Assembly (NCBI GenBank): GCA_022925895.1
Contig: JAKSYS010000649.1
Coordinates: forward strand, 1 to 35,421
DNA: 35,421 nt
From: Fragilaria crotonensis
Taxonomy: Eukaryota; Bacillariophyta; Fragilariophyceae; Fragilariales; Fragilariaceae
Direction: 5' to 3'
The notes below the pieces were generated by a model. The model was not told the origin of the DNA and made no database searches. It was given only the letters and a program-made list of their open reading frames with translations. The position numbers and the translations under genes are program-made. Each line of letters opens with the position of its first letter. The stretch's first letter is position 1. Shown one piece after another: positions 21,701 through 32,233 of the stretch.

Positions 21701-21792
21701 TCCGACAGAATGCGGATGTTGAAATGATCTTGGAACAACTGGCTCTTGCATGCTTTCATTATCAAATGCTGACGGAAAAGTTGCTACCATAA
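18714..21792 (+). CDS. MUS81: Crossover junction endonuclease MUS81, frame breaks in nuclease core, long C-terminal tail
   Basis: Structure-selective nuclease subunit acting on branched DNA in repair and meiosis. Exon 1 (18714-18883) and exon 2 (18947-19127) encode the N-terminal helix-hairpin-helix (IYNLPENKLGKNALALAHDI). Exon 3 from 19193 starts MRGGAYAILMAF, the winged-helix entry, then a disordered acidic linker (19650-20250). The ERCC4-type nuclease follows: FCIDDRER (20275), GDF (20425-20433), VVERKQIRDL (20466-20495) and the later FLIEVD (20570). C-terminal HhH sequence lies near 20870-21000. The three catalytic blocks sit in different frames. Single-base restoration in the C run at 20313-20317, near 20438, and two bases near 20497 would join them. 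About 220 residues beyond the usual MUS81 end follow (21080-21790). The intron 19128-19192 donor (GTTCTT) is weak. Confidence 0.85.
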
Positions 21793-22257
21793 GAAAAGCT
21801 CAACAGACAACACTTTGGATAGTGATATGCGATAGCATCTTCAGAAGTCAGTGAAATTGAACATGGCTTTTCACGCCCCAAGGCATCGCCGCGGATCAGT
21901 GCACGCAAGTAGAAGGTGCGCTGTGATACTAGTATATTGAAAGTTCTACCGAGTGACTTAGACGGCGGCTGTGGCGAATAACATGATTGGTGTGCTAGAC
22001 AAGTGTTCTGATGGCCGACCAATTTGTTGCAACTTGACAACGGCAACAATGCAAGTTCGCGCCAGTATACGTGTGCGCATCATTTGCGTTCTTCGAATGA
22101 AAAGCCTCCCAAGTTGGGCGCTCGCTTCCTCAGTGAATCAATGGTTCCTGAAAACAAGTCCGTGCGTCAGTTTTCTTTCTTGGAATTGTATTTCAACGCA
22201 GTTACGATCCTAGCTTTCAACAGAGGTGAAGCCGCAAGGAACGAGACGACTGACCGC
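21793..22257. other. Intergenic spacer between MUS81 and the carrier gene
   Basis: Convergent 3' ends flank about 465 bases. I see no gene, RNA or repeat that I can support. Confidence 0.5.
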
Positions 22258-23595
22258 TCATTCCTTGGGAAGTTCATCGACTATTGGATCATCGTCGTTG
22301 TCTTTCGACCCTTTCCAGCGTTCTGCCAAGGCTCGCCAAATAACTGTAAAAATCATGGATTGCAACGCGTTGGCAAAATTCTTGTTCTCAAACCTCGTCC
22401 GAACAATCCTTTCCATCCATCTGCAGCCAAAATCATGCGTATCGTATCTCCATAGGATGCATTGTGTTTGGAACCCATTGCTTGTTTCGTAGTTTTGACA
22501 ACACGAATGGCGTTGACACACGTATCGGACACAATGCTGGCAAGGAGACCTGTTCCTGCATTTCTCAGCAACTTGGAAGGTATCAACGTCCTTATCAGCT
22601 GGCTCTTCGTAAGAGTATTGTACGTAAAGAACCTAATTAAAAAGGAATGTGAGCGCACAATCAAACCTCAAGAGCCCCAGCCAGAATGTAGTTCCGAAAA
22701 GCACAACATACCACGGATAGTGACCAACGAACGCCGAGAGTGCATTGGCGGTTGCACCCTGGTACAATACGCCAATCTTCCCTGCCTTGACACGACGCAT
22801 CAAATGTCGAAAGCCCTCGACTGAGTCAACCTGCAAGACCGTTTTGCACGTATCAATCGGCATGAGGAGCATGCGCCACAGACCCACCACAAAGCCAGCC
22901 ACGACGGTGGTACGTCCTGGTCCCCACGATTTGGTCGGTTGCCAACTGGCCAAAAGACTTCTACGCCATCATTGGCGGCGGTACTGACAAATCTTGCCAG
23001 TGGAGCTTGGACCAACGCAAAGCTAAGACCACGGTAAAAGCGAGGTATGCCGCCGTCGTTCATTAGGGTTGTAACTGCTTGGAAGAACGAAGCACCATAG
23101 CGAGATTGGTAATTGATGACAGTGCTTGAGACAGGAGGGGAGAAAAAGGTAATGAATGAGTTGGTGCGCACACACGCAGAGGCTATACAGCTAAGATACG
23201 TACCGAACCCACATGAGGGTTAGCACTTGAATGACACCTGCTAGGGCGCCTGGGAGTCCACCGCCGAGACCCCGCTTACCAGCTTTGATAAGGATCCGGT
23301 TCATTGTCATCGGTGGCTTGGCGATCGCACCTTTCTTCGTCACGGACGCCTTTCTTGTGATGGACGACACCAGCTCCACGTCCTCGGTTGCATCGTCAAG
23401 CTCCGAGGCAAACGCTACCAACAAGGAAGTTGGCTGTTCAAACCCCACGAAGCAAATGAGGAGCAAGAGTGCAAGGAAGTTGATTGGCACGTTGAGCATG
23501 ATTCGGCTTCGTATTCGCCTTCGAATTCTAGCGATGGGCCCTTTCTTTGAGGAGTGCAATGGCATGTTGATAGTTTTCGCTACGCCTGCAAACAT
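22258..23595 (-). CDS. Mitochondrial carrier family (SLC25-like) protein with N-terminal presequence, two single-base frame breaks
   Basis: Exon 1 (23595-23204) gives a basic N-terminus and a strong hydrophobic segment (NFLALLLLICFVGFEQP). The first carrier helix follows (GLGGGLPGALAGVIQVLTLM). Intron 23125-23203 (GTACGT...CAAG) is clear. Exon 2 continues ALVQAPLARFVSTAANDG, WRMLLMPIDTCKTVLQ (a Px[DE]xx[KR]-type signature) and GVLYQGATANALSAFVGHYP. A very short intron at 22633-22666 (34 bp) may precede LLRNAGTGLLASIVSDTCVN, RVVKTTKQA and GWKGLFGRGLRTRIL. The frame breaks at A runs 22952-22955 and 22375-22378 each need one base restored. The product ends ...DELPKE at 22258. Transported substrate is unknown. 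The hydrophobic presequence would be unusual for a mitochondrial member and could route the protein to the plastid envelope or ER. Confidence 0.75.
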
Positions 23596-24354
23596 TCAAC
23601 AGATATCGTAAGAAGCTTCAAGCAGAGCCTTCTCTGATGAATCGATCTTTTAACGGAGGTCGCGAAGCGTTGCAATTATAAACGGCTTGAGGATATGTGA
23701 GGAATCTGTGATAAAGGGCTGTGCTTGGAATTGCTGGACGTTTGATCTGGTGTTGGTATGTTTGGTTCGACTGACGATGTCGGACTTGGCGCCGATCCGA
23801 TCCGAGAGGCTCTGAACAGTTTTCCACTGCAGCAGTGATCAATGGCCAGAGTGGCGAACCAAGGACAAGAAGATATACATGGATCTACGTGAAATTTTCT
23901 TGATGAATTTCCTTCGTTGTGGGGGAAGCACGAGCCACATGGTTCACGAAGAAGTACTCGATCATGGATCATGGTATCATGGATCATGGGATCATGGGGC
24001 ACACCGTGTACGAGCACCGAGCACCCATGTAGACGTTTGCGCGCATACCCAGCCTTTCACTTCCAGGTCCCCCAGCGAGGCCGAAGACGTGAAAATTGGC
24101 CACGTCCAATACGTGTGTATGATACTGCCAGAAGTTCAACCCTGCACTGGTACTGTACGTTAATCCATTACTACAGCACTACTTCAACATTTGAAGCACT
24201 TTTTTCGAACACCTTTATAGCGAACGGGCTCGGATTTGAAATTTGAACCCTTCATGCCCACACTAACTACCTATTATAGGTTACCGCCAGGAACGGTGGA
24301 CACATTCGATGTTCCAAATGATGTCTAAGCTCAAATTTCCAATTACGTCTATGC
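23596..24354. other. Spacer with ATCATGG tandem repeats
   Basis: Between the carrier start and the 3' end of ALDH12. A degenerate ATCATGG array lies at about 23960-23998. No supported gene. Confidence 0.5.
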
Positions 24355-26112
24355 CTAATAACTATAACTAAGTTGCACGCGGGCAATCCACCCATCTGGA
24401 ACCAGCGTATCGTGAATAATCTCCCGATGGCACGACCAGACCAACTGAATGGCCTCAGGAGTTCCAATTCCGGCACCTCGTGGATCTCCGGCTGGTCAAA
24501 CCAATGATTCTGCGGAGCACCGGTGGTGCGGGCACGGAGGCCAGCGTACGTGGTTCCATTCACAGTATTGGCCAACACTTTCGTTTGGAACGCCACGTCG
24601 TTGGACACAACCGCCGCAGTCAAGTGATGGCTCATCGCCTCCAAGGCTTGTAGGACAGTATCGAGCGTGTCATCATTGTAGGTTGTAACAACTTGGAATG
24701 GAGCAAATATTTCGGAAACGCAGTCCTCAAAGTATTCTGGTTTCATCAGTTCCTCAAGAGGAACGTAGACAGCAGTAGGTTCGACTGCGCCGTATCGCTC
24801 TGGGATGTTGTGATTCGCAAGCTCCTCACCTCCAAACAAGATTTTGGCTCCAGGAATACTCGCGAGTTTGTTGGTATGATCGAGAAAGTCCTTTGTGGTA
24901 TGAGTCAGCACCGGGCCGACAGACAAATCCGCAAGATTTCTTGTCGACGCAATTTCCTTAATCTTCTCAAGCAGTCCTGCCTTAACATAGTTATCATGAA
25001 CAAACATAATGGATTGCGCAGAACACTTTTGTCCGCTCAGCGCGTAGGCATCTTGATCGCACTGCCATGCGACGTAGTCGACATTACCTACATCGGGACC
25101 CAACACCTTCCAATCAAAGCCAGCGTCTTCAACCTTGACCTTTCCACCGGTGGCTTTGCAAAGCAACTCGCCAACGCGAGAGGAACCGGTGAATTGTGTC
25201 AATCGAACAGGAGTCTGGACAATGAGTTCTTGCGCCACCGGTCCGCGACAATTCAGGAAATCGACATCGGATGGGTCCATGCCGCAGGCAATCAACAGAC
25301 GAAGGAACTGCTCCATAACCAACGAGGTCGGTTCTGAAGGCTTCATCACCGGCTTGTTACCCATATACAAAGCACCCATCAATTGAAGCACTGGGATCTC
25401 GAGCGGGAAGTTGAATGGCGTCACCAAGGCGACAGGTCCGTATGGCCATCTGAGGACAATCAGTGTTTTTGAAGTGAGTGATCCACGATCTAGCGAAGAA
25501 ATTCCTGCAAATAGAGTCTTAAACCTTGGCTTACCTGTGCCCAACACTCATCTGGCCATAGTGATCACCAGGTACACCAAAAGACTTAGCCAATCGACGC
25601 ACATTGTCTCCAGCGAAGTTCTTGAGAAAGGCACAAGTCACCTTGACTTCGCCAAGGGCTTGCGCATGAGACTTGGGTACACATGCGATAATGGTCTGAG
25701 CAAAAAATTCAGCTCCTTCGGGGGTGGACATGACTTCGGCGGCCTTTCTTGAAATTTCACCGTATTCCAAGTAACGATGAGGATTCTTGAGAGGGTTGTG
25801 TAGTCCACTTTTGGGTACCTTGCGTAGACTATCCAAGAAAGGTTGCAACTCATCGATTTGTGTATCAGGAATTGTGAAGATAGGATATGGAGCATCCTTG
25901 TTGAGAGGATGAGGGATTTCAATTTTCTTGGCGGCGAACGTCCACTTCCCATCGACACAGTTTGGGATGTCGTAAGAGTTTTCCAATCCCAATGCCTTGG
26001 GTTCAACAGTCGCCCATGATGGGACAGTTGAAAACAAACGCTGTGCTCCAATCTTCGTCGAAGTTGGAATGAGCGACGCGATACCACTTCGTAACGCTGC
26101 TGCTCTGATCAT
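24355..26112 (-). CDS. P5CDH: Delta-1-pyrroline-5-carboxylate dehydrogenase (ALDH12 family)
   Basis: Mitochondrial enzyme of proline catabolism that oxidises P5C/glutamate semialdehyde to glutamate with NAD+. Exon 1 (26112-25535) begins with a mitochondrial-type presequence (MIRAAALRSGIASLIP) and contains KSHAQALGEVKVTCAF and SFGVPGDHYGQMS. Intron 25450-25534 (85 bp, GTAAGC...CTCAG) rejoins at Arg-Trp-Pro-Tyr-Gly-Pro. Exon 2 carries PFNFPLEIPVLQLMGALYMG, FTGSSRVGE, VEDAGFDWKVLGPD, YVAWQCDQDAYALSGQKCSA (with the catalytic Cys) and VNGTTYAGLRARTTGAPQNH. After NHWF the frame breaks. Restoring one base near 24496 gives the family ending (GDPRGAGIGTPEA, LVWSCHREIIHDT, VPDGW) and a stop at 24355-24357. 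Unrestored, the frame runs to 24267 with unrelated residues. Confidence 0.95.
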
Positions 26113-26953
26113 GATTGGCTAAGCGACTCGTCGGCTTGAATGGAGGATTTAATGGGTTTCTTGTTGCTACGGAATTGATCTTATATCATGTGCACAGAGA
26201 CAACACAAGACGAAGAAAATGCACGCTTTCTCACACATCAGAAGACAGATATAGCCTCATCCAGGGCGTGTCACAATTTTTGATGTTTGGTGTGTACGAC
26301 TAGAGTGTATGATGTATCACGTATATTCGTGTATTGTCACGTACAAGCAAAACAGTTTATACCGTGTATACCAAAAAAACGCATACTGTAGTTCTCGAAC
26401 CGTACTCGCCGTTTGGAGCAGGGCCATAGATGACATACAGCCATACACGTGGATCGTGGATCAGGTTCAACAGTATCAGTATGCCAGTACTCCACTAAAG
26501 TAGTACTCTAATGATATAGGTAGTACAAGTACGAGTACCTGGTACCACTGGTAGCAGCCGAAATCCGAAAGTTTACAGTTTAAATGCACTACCAGGTACT
26601 GTACAAGGTACAAAGTACTCGGAGTACCAGGTACCGTAGCCAAATTGTTGGTACTGGTACCAAAAACTTGGAGCAAAATGGTTGCGTTGGCCGTCGTTAA
26701 TAAGTAAACATCGTGGACTTGTAATAAGGCCCGGGAGCCGGGAGATCCGGGAAGTTTGAAATCGTTGAAAAGTGAGTACACACAGTGTGCGAGCATCGCA
26801 TTAGGATCTACCGGTAGATCCATACGTCACCGTAGCAGATTAATTAGAATCTTCATCTTAGAGCACGCCATGCTCCAACTCGAAACTATCGAGTCGATGC
26901 GATTCGTTAACGGGAAAAACATGTACGAGAAAATTTCGTCAACATGATCAACA
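26113..26953. other. GTAC-rich intergenic spacer
   Basis: Upstream of ALDH12 and downstream of the PHD-PWWP gene. Dense GTAC palindromes lie at 26485-26665 (for example GGTACCACTGG and ACCAGGTACTGTAC). No gene or RNA is supported. Confidence 0.55.
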
Positions 26954-28353
26954 TCAGCATTCTACAAGCTTCGGAATGTCATCAATCTTCAGGATAGTAA
27001 CCTTGACAGGGTGCCGAATAGTCCCATTTCCCAAAGTAAGGTCTGTCGAGGCGATTTGAAGAAAGGGCAGCATTGGTCCCAACGTGTCCTCTTGCTTAGA
27101 ACTAATAGGGCCAAGTTCAGGAATGTAGAATTTCCACTGAGAGTCCTGTACACAATCCAGGTCACGCACTATCGCCTGCGAGCGTCCCGAAAGGTGCTAA
27201 ACGAACGAGATCCAAGCCTGACAAAGCCAACATTTGCTGGTGGTCGACCTTGCATTACTCGAAGGTATAACTCATCGTCCTCGTCCGTCACGGCACTGTT
27301 GTGAGCTTCTAGCGCAGCCACTAAATTCGTTCGCACAGAGGGTCGGATTTGCGCCTTCGAAACAACGATCTCACCGTCGTCATAAGGATCTTCACCCGCT
27401 GTTGCCAGTTCCATGGGACTATTGCTTCCCTCTCTCTTTCTTTTCCTTTGTTCTCTTTGTCGCTCCCTGTGATTTGGTGATAGTAGTGGCTGGGCATGCA
27501 GCGTTGCCCGACTTGGCTCCGGATGATTCCAGTCCATACGATGCTCGATTGGTTTCCCCAGTTCCAAATTCGCAATCTTGAGCGCTTCTGCGAATTGCGC
27601 CGCGCGATTCTTCCCGGAATGTCGTGCGGCCTTTCCCAGATGATAGTTTTCGGTCAACCCAGTGTACCATTCGGACAATTTCGAGTCTGGAAGGGCCGCA
27701 AAGGGTGCTTCAAGGCACTGAAAGAAATAAACCAAATGCTTCTTGCCTAAGTGTTTCTTGGCCAAATCGCGGGCGCCACCGACGGTCATGCGGGGGTCGT
27801 AAATATAGCAGGGCCACCACCCATACCCTGGTCCACCTTGTGCCCAAACGACTTCGCCAAACCGTGACGTGAAGAGGGGAGGCATGGCTGCCACTTTTAA
27901 TTCCAATCCGTCGCCTTCGACATCAAGATCAAGTTTGGGTCGGCAAATGTCTGATAGATAGGGAAGTGGACGACATTATGAGATAAGAAATTGGTGCAAG
28001 AGCGATTGAACCTCGAGGCATCGACGAGCTCAAGCCTTCCAAGTGAGTATCCGACCAGTGCGCTTACCACAAAACCAATCCTCCGTGGGCACAGTCTTCA
28101 ATCCGATACAATAAAAATGATATTCGGCACTACATTTTTCACACAAAAGCATATTCGAATGATCGTTATCTTTCTTGCAGACTCGACAGCCGTCTTTCAT
28201 CCGTGTAGCTTCTAGGTGACGATCATCTGTCACATCGGCAACTATGGCTGCTGTCCGTCGCTTTCGTTTCTCAAATCGTGCAAATTGCCGCAACAATGAC
28301 TCCCGAGCGGATGCCTTAAGGAACATGCCGTCGCGCCCTGATCTATTTGCCAT
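26954..28353 (-). CDS. PHD finger and PWWP domain chromatin protein
   Basis: Exon 1 (28353-28068) encodes a basic N-terminus and a PHD finger: CRVCKKDNDHSNMLLCEKCS, then YHFYCIGLK and WFC. The last Cys pair is completed across the intron 27951-28067 (117 bp, GTAAGC...ATCAG), where exon 2 begins DICRPK. The PWWP domain follows (FGEVVWAQGGPGYGWWPCYI), then a basic linker (KRKREG) and an acidic segment. PHD and PWWP pairs usually read histone methylation states, so a nuclear chromatin role is inferred. The frame ends at a TAG near 27169. Restoring one base near 27175 lets it run on through IVRDLDCVQDSQWKFY to a TGA at 26954-26956, about 70 further residues. Confidence 0.85.
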
Positions 28354-28800
28354 TTTTCGTGTTGTGGCTCTTGCTCAAACTTCAAACTTTTGGAGCACCT
28401 CCTACTATTCGTCCTCAGTCGGATGCACCAGCATTTGTCAAGCGGTATGCGATGTGAGATATGAGATATGAGATAGATACGTGATGCTTGTCGGCCCTAT
28501 GACATATGACATATGATGATTCATGTACTTTCGGCTTTGGCGGTACTGTACAGTACCAGGTACCACTACTGGTAACACTACCGGTACAGTAGCTTCTAAT
28601 AGCTCATTGATGTAGTGTCAGACATGGGATCTGATCGATATTTCAGTACTCCAGTATTTCTCAATTCATATTAAGAGGCGTACTTGAGAGTCGCTGCCGG
28701 AGGCTGTACTCTAATCGTAGCTACTAGTATTCGGTACCGTACCGTAGGACAGTAGATTCGCGAAGGTTTTCTCTACACTAACAGTAAGTGCTTGGGAGAG
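28354..28800. other. GTAC-rich spacer with short repeats
   Basis: Contains GAGATAT repeats (28457-28476), a GACATAT pair (28500-28515) and GTAC palindromes (28545-28590, 28733-28748). No gene found. Confidence 0.5.
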
Positions 28801-29085
28801 CCTTTCACAAATAGTAGGTCCTAAAATTATAAACTAAAATGTAGCAAATAAAGTGAGCTTTGAAATGGCTCAAGAGATATGTCAGGTAGATCATATCAAG
28901 TTGAATTCACCTCATTGGATGAGGTAACATAAACACCATTTCATATCTTGTCGGTCTTGACAAGTAGCTAATTATACCGTCCACATTTAGAATCGTGCAT
29001 TGTTCTGTTTCACATGTATGACCTCACAGTACGATGACGTACGCTGCGGAGCAGCACAGTACGGTCGTTAAAGTCATCAGTTTCA
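28801..29085 (-). repeat. Probable 3' LTR of the copia element (inner boundary only)
   Basis: On the minus strand a purine tract (AAAGGGAGAG, about 29086-29096) lies about 90 bases after the RNase H stop. It should mark the start of the 3' LTR, which begins near TTGAAACTG. The partner LTR is outside the window, so the outer boundary (28801 here) is only a placeholder. Confidence 0.4.
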
Positions 29086-29186
29086 ACTCTCCCTTTCATT
29101 CATGGAAGCAGACAATGGTTAATATGCAAGAGATACGAGTTGGACACGGATGCAGTCCAAACAAGAGCACAGGGTTGGTGGGTGGA

Positions 29187-30024
29187 TCACCATCCTTGAA
29201 CAAGTCGGCGAACTCGTTCGAAGCTTTCGCGATTCAGGCCTTTGGTGAGCATGTCAGCCCACTGTTCCTGAGTATCGACTTTGATGATTGCGATGGTGCC
29301 GTCGCGAACGTGTGCCCAAAAGAAATGCCATTTGACCTGAAAGTACTTCGTTCGATTGGTAATTCTTTGGTTGGTTGCCAAAAGAAGTGCGCCATTGTTG
29401 TCTTCGAACACACGACACTTAATGGTGGACGTGAGGGTATCAGGAAGTTGCAAGCCATTGATGAGTTCAATGAGCATGGCCCGCAATGGAAGGAGCGTTC
29501 GCATGGCAGAGCTGAGCGCGGAGTACTCAGCTTCGAGCGTCGACAGAGATATTTTGGACTGGAGATGCGATTTCCAAAGGATCGGGCACCCTCCGAGCGT
29601 GATTATGTATCCTGTCCTCGACTTTGCGGAGCTTGGCGAGGAGTCCGGGTCGCGGCGATGCAATCCTGCGACGTCGGCGTCCACGTAGCAATCCAACGTG
29701 AGATCACCAGTCGGCTTGACGATCATCCCTTTATCGTATGTCCTTTGGAGGTAACGAACGATCGTCTTGATTGCGGAGGCGTGACTCTTCTTCGGGTTGT
29801 GAGAGAATCGAGCAACCTGACTGACTGCAAACGCGATATCGGGGCGAGTATTCGTTGAAAGGTAAAGGAGCATCCCAACCACGGAGCGATAGCTCCAAGA
29901 CTCTTTGGAGGACCATCGGGATCAATTCCCAAAGCGGCTTGTCCAGCTGGAGTCCAATTGCTGTTGCTCATCTTCATCCCTGTTGCCTCTTGAATCTTCT
30001 GAATTAGACCTTTCTGTGTGAGCG
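29187..30024 (-). CDS. Copia RNase H domain
   Basis: The C-terminal part of Pol. It begins SNSNWTPAGQAALG after a one-base break near 30041, shifts frame again near 29903, then runs LLYLSTNTRPDIAFAVSQVA. RNase H acidic residues are visible in CYVDADVAGL, LEAEYSALS and FEDNNGALLLA. It ends AVTKGL-type (MLTKGLNRESFERVRR) at 29187. It degrades the RNA strand during reverse transcription. Confidence 0.88.
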
Positions 30025-32136
30025 TCAGAGTGCCATTCTTGGGTCCTTCACAAAGTTGATGCCCAAGAAGTCAGTGAAGGTTCCTTCCTTCGTGAAACTG
30101 AAACCTTTGGCATCGAGATTCGCAAATAATTCGTCCAAGTCGCGTTGGTTTGAGAAAGCGATGCCCAAATCGTCAACATAGATAACCACCATAATAGTGT
30201 CCTTGTAAAGAAGACACGGGTCATTAGCACAGCTCTTGAACCCTTCGTCGCGCAGTGCATCGGACAGATGTTCATACCAGAGTCGCGGTGCGACACTTAA
30301 ACCGTAGAGACTTTTCAGGAGTTGCAGACACGTAGATGACCCACGTTCGGAACGAAAGCCTCGAGGCAAGTGAATCCATACTGGATCGGTGAGTGGGGCC
30401 TGTACAAATGCACTGCTGAAATCGATAGTGCAAGTTTGCCAAGCAAGTGTGAGTGACAGTACCAGAAACAACCGCACCGTACTCCAAGCCACGACTGGGG
30501 CAAACGTTTCTTGCTCGGTTTCTTGCAAGTCACCTCGTACACAGTACCGTGCCTTGTACTTGCTTATGGCACCGTCAGGCGTGCGCTTACGCCGAAAAAC
30601 CCAAGTACCTGGCAGGATTCGTGATTTTGCATCGGCAGTTGGTACTTCTTTCCAAGTCCCATTTTTCTCCAACGACTTGATTTCGGCCTCTGCAGCCCTC
30701 AACCAATTTTGGATGTTCTCAACGTCCAACATGGCTTCTTCGAAGGTCAAAGTGTCGGGGTCGCTCACGCTTGCCTTGTTCGCTTGTGACATGGCACTGC
30801 TGTCTTCAATAGCTTCGGTGAGGAGCCAATCGAAGATGATGTCATCCATTGTAAACAAGTAACCTCTCCCTTGTTGGCCGTCGTATCCGAGACGATCGGG
30901 AGCCTTGCGAGTGCGAGTTGAACGACGAGGTGAGTGCCTTTGCTGTTCGTTGAGTGCCTGCCTTGTGACGGCTTCAATCTCATCTTGCGTTTCGATTGAG
31001 GCAGGGGATGGAATGTCATGAGATGCAGGACGAAGTGGAGACTGGAACAGTTGCGTCGGTGTCGGAGGCTGAGGATCCTGAATCAAGTGAGGCGGAGGCG
31101 CCACCGTTGGAGTTGATGGAGGAGGACTCTCCCTTGGAGTCAACAATGGTGTCGAGGGAACCGGAGGTTGCGTCGTCGTCTCGTTGACTGGAAGCTGTCG
31201 TTGCGTTGCGTCAACAAGAGTTCTTGTCGGAGGAGGTTCGACGGGTAGCGCTGACGGTGGAGTTGCTGCGTCGATGGCGGTCGCGATGCGTTGCTGTTGT
31301 GAGAGTACGTCTTGCTCTCTCTCGAAATTTTCGGTCTCAACAATCAGCCGCTCTTGGTCCTCGTCATCCAGAATGTACTGGTAGGTCGAGTCGCGGAACA
31401 TGCGCTTCCAACTGTCTGCATTGAAGTTTGGAAGGTCGTCGACGGAGGCCGGGATCGTCGCAAACCAATCGTCGAAAACGACATGGAATTGCGGCGTTAT
31501 GTAGCCTGTTTGCGGGTTGAGGACAATTGGAACTGTGATGGCATGCTTCGGTGAGAAGCCCATGTTGATTGTTTGCGTTGACCGCGGAGTCCAGCGGGGC
31601 AGCTTCTTGCCATCGGATATCATCTTGTCCAACACGTAGACAGGGCATCCCCAAACGTGGAGATTGTTTAGCTTTCGCTGCTCCCATCGTGTTTTTGTGA
31701 AGAGGTCGGCAGGACACAAACCAGTCCTTGGATCGGGGACATGGTTGACCAAGAACACCGCATGGTTGACCGCCAACGGCCAAAGAGTGGCATCTGCAAT
31801 CGCTGGCCAATGAATGGCGGCGTGAAGCATCATCGTTCGTGCGATAGCCATTATCGTTCGGATGTTTCGCTCCGCGATGCCGTTGTGGTGGTGTGCACCA
31901 ACGCCAGCGAACCTCATGATTTGCGCGAACGTCGAGAGGTTGCGAGTGAATTCAGCGGATGTGAAAATCTTGGAATTGTCGGCCAGGTACTCTTGCGGCA
32001 CAACTCCATACTGACGACAGGTAAGTTCGAACTTCTCCTTTGCTTTCAACGTCTCGTGTGTGTTGAGGTTTACTTGGAGTTCGACATGGACGAAACCGGA
32101 GGCGTGGTCCACAAAGATGCAACCTCCCGTGTACAT
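30025..32136 (-). CDS. Copia integrase core and reverse transcriptase
   Basis: A 703-residue open frame. Integrase residues: the first catalytic Asp lies just upstream of this frame's Met, the second in EYLADNSKIF, and the Glu in HHNGIAERNIRT. A Pro-rich linker with RRSTRTRKAPDRLGY follows. The reverse transcriptase has NGTWKEVP, YKARYCVRGD, IDFSSAFVQAPL, KSLYGLSVAPRLWYE and the catalytic VVIYVDDLGIAF. The frame stops after NFVKDP through a probable one-base deletion. The upstream link to the pre-integrase region (32137-32250) also needs a frame change. Confidence 0.95.
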   Translation of the reverse strand: MYTGGCIFVDHASGFVHVELQVNLNTHETLKAKEKFELTCRQYGVVPQEYLADNSKIFTSAEFTRNLSTFAQIMRFAGVGAHHHNGIAERNIRTIMAIARTMMLHAAIHWPAIADATLWPLAVNHAVFLVNHVPDPRTGLCPADLFTKTRWEQRKLNNLHVWGCPVYVLDKMISDGKKLPRWTPRSTQTINMGFSPKHAITVPIVLNPQTGYITPQFHVVFDDWFATIPASVDDLPNFNADSWKRMFRDSTYQYILDDEDQERLIVETENFEREQDVLSQQQRIATAIDAATPPSALPVEPPPTRTLVDATQRQLPVNETTTQPPVPSTPLLTPRESPPPSTPTVAPPPHLIQDPQPPTPTQLFQSPLRPASHDIPSPASIETQDEIEAVTRQALNEQQRHSPRRSTRTRKAPDRLGYDGQQGRGYLFTMDDIIFDWLLTEAIEDSSAMSQANKASVSDPDTLTFEEAMLDVENIQNWLRAAEAEIKSLEKNGTWKEVPTADAKSRILPGTWVFRRKRTPDGAISKYKARYCVRGDLQETEQETFAPVVAWSTVRLFLVLSLTLAWQTCTIDFSSAFVQAPLTDPVWIHLPRGFRSERGSSTCLQLLKSLYGLSVAPRLWYEHLSDALRDEGFKSCANDPCLLYKDTIMVVIYVDDLGIAFSNQRDLDELFANLDAKGFSFTKEGTFTDFLGINFVKDPRMAL

Positions 32137-32233
32137 CTCGTCAGCTTTGGTCTTCCCAGCGGAGGTGAGGAGCCGTCCTCGCGTGCTGCAAATGAAGTGG
32201 TCGACGGAAATTCGATGCCCAGGTATTACGTTG

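Noticed and set aside
24693-25337. 214-codon plus-strand open frame
   Set aside because: Antisense to ALDH12, whose motifs are clear.
29034-29858. 274-codon plus-strand open frame
   Set aside because: Antisense to the copia RNase H region.
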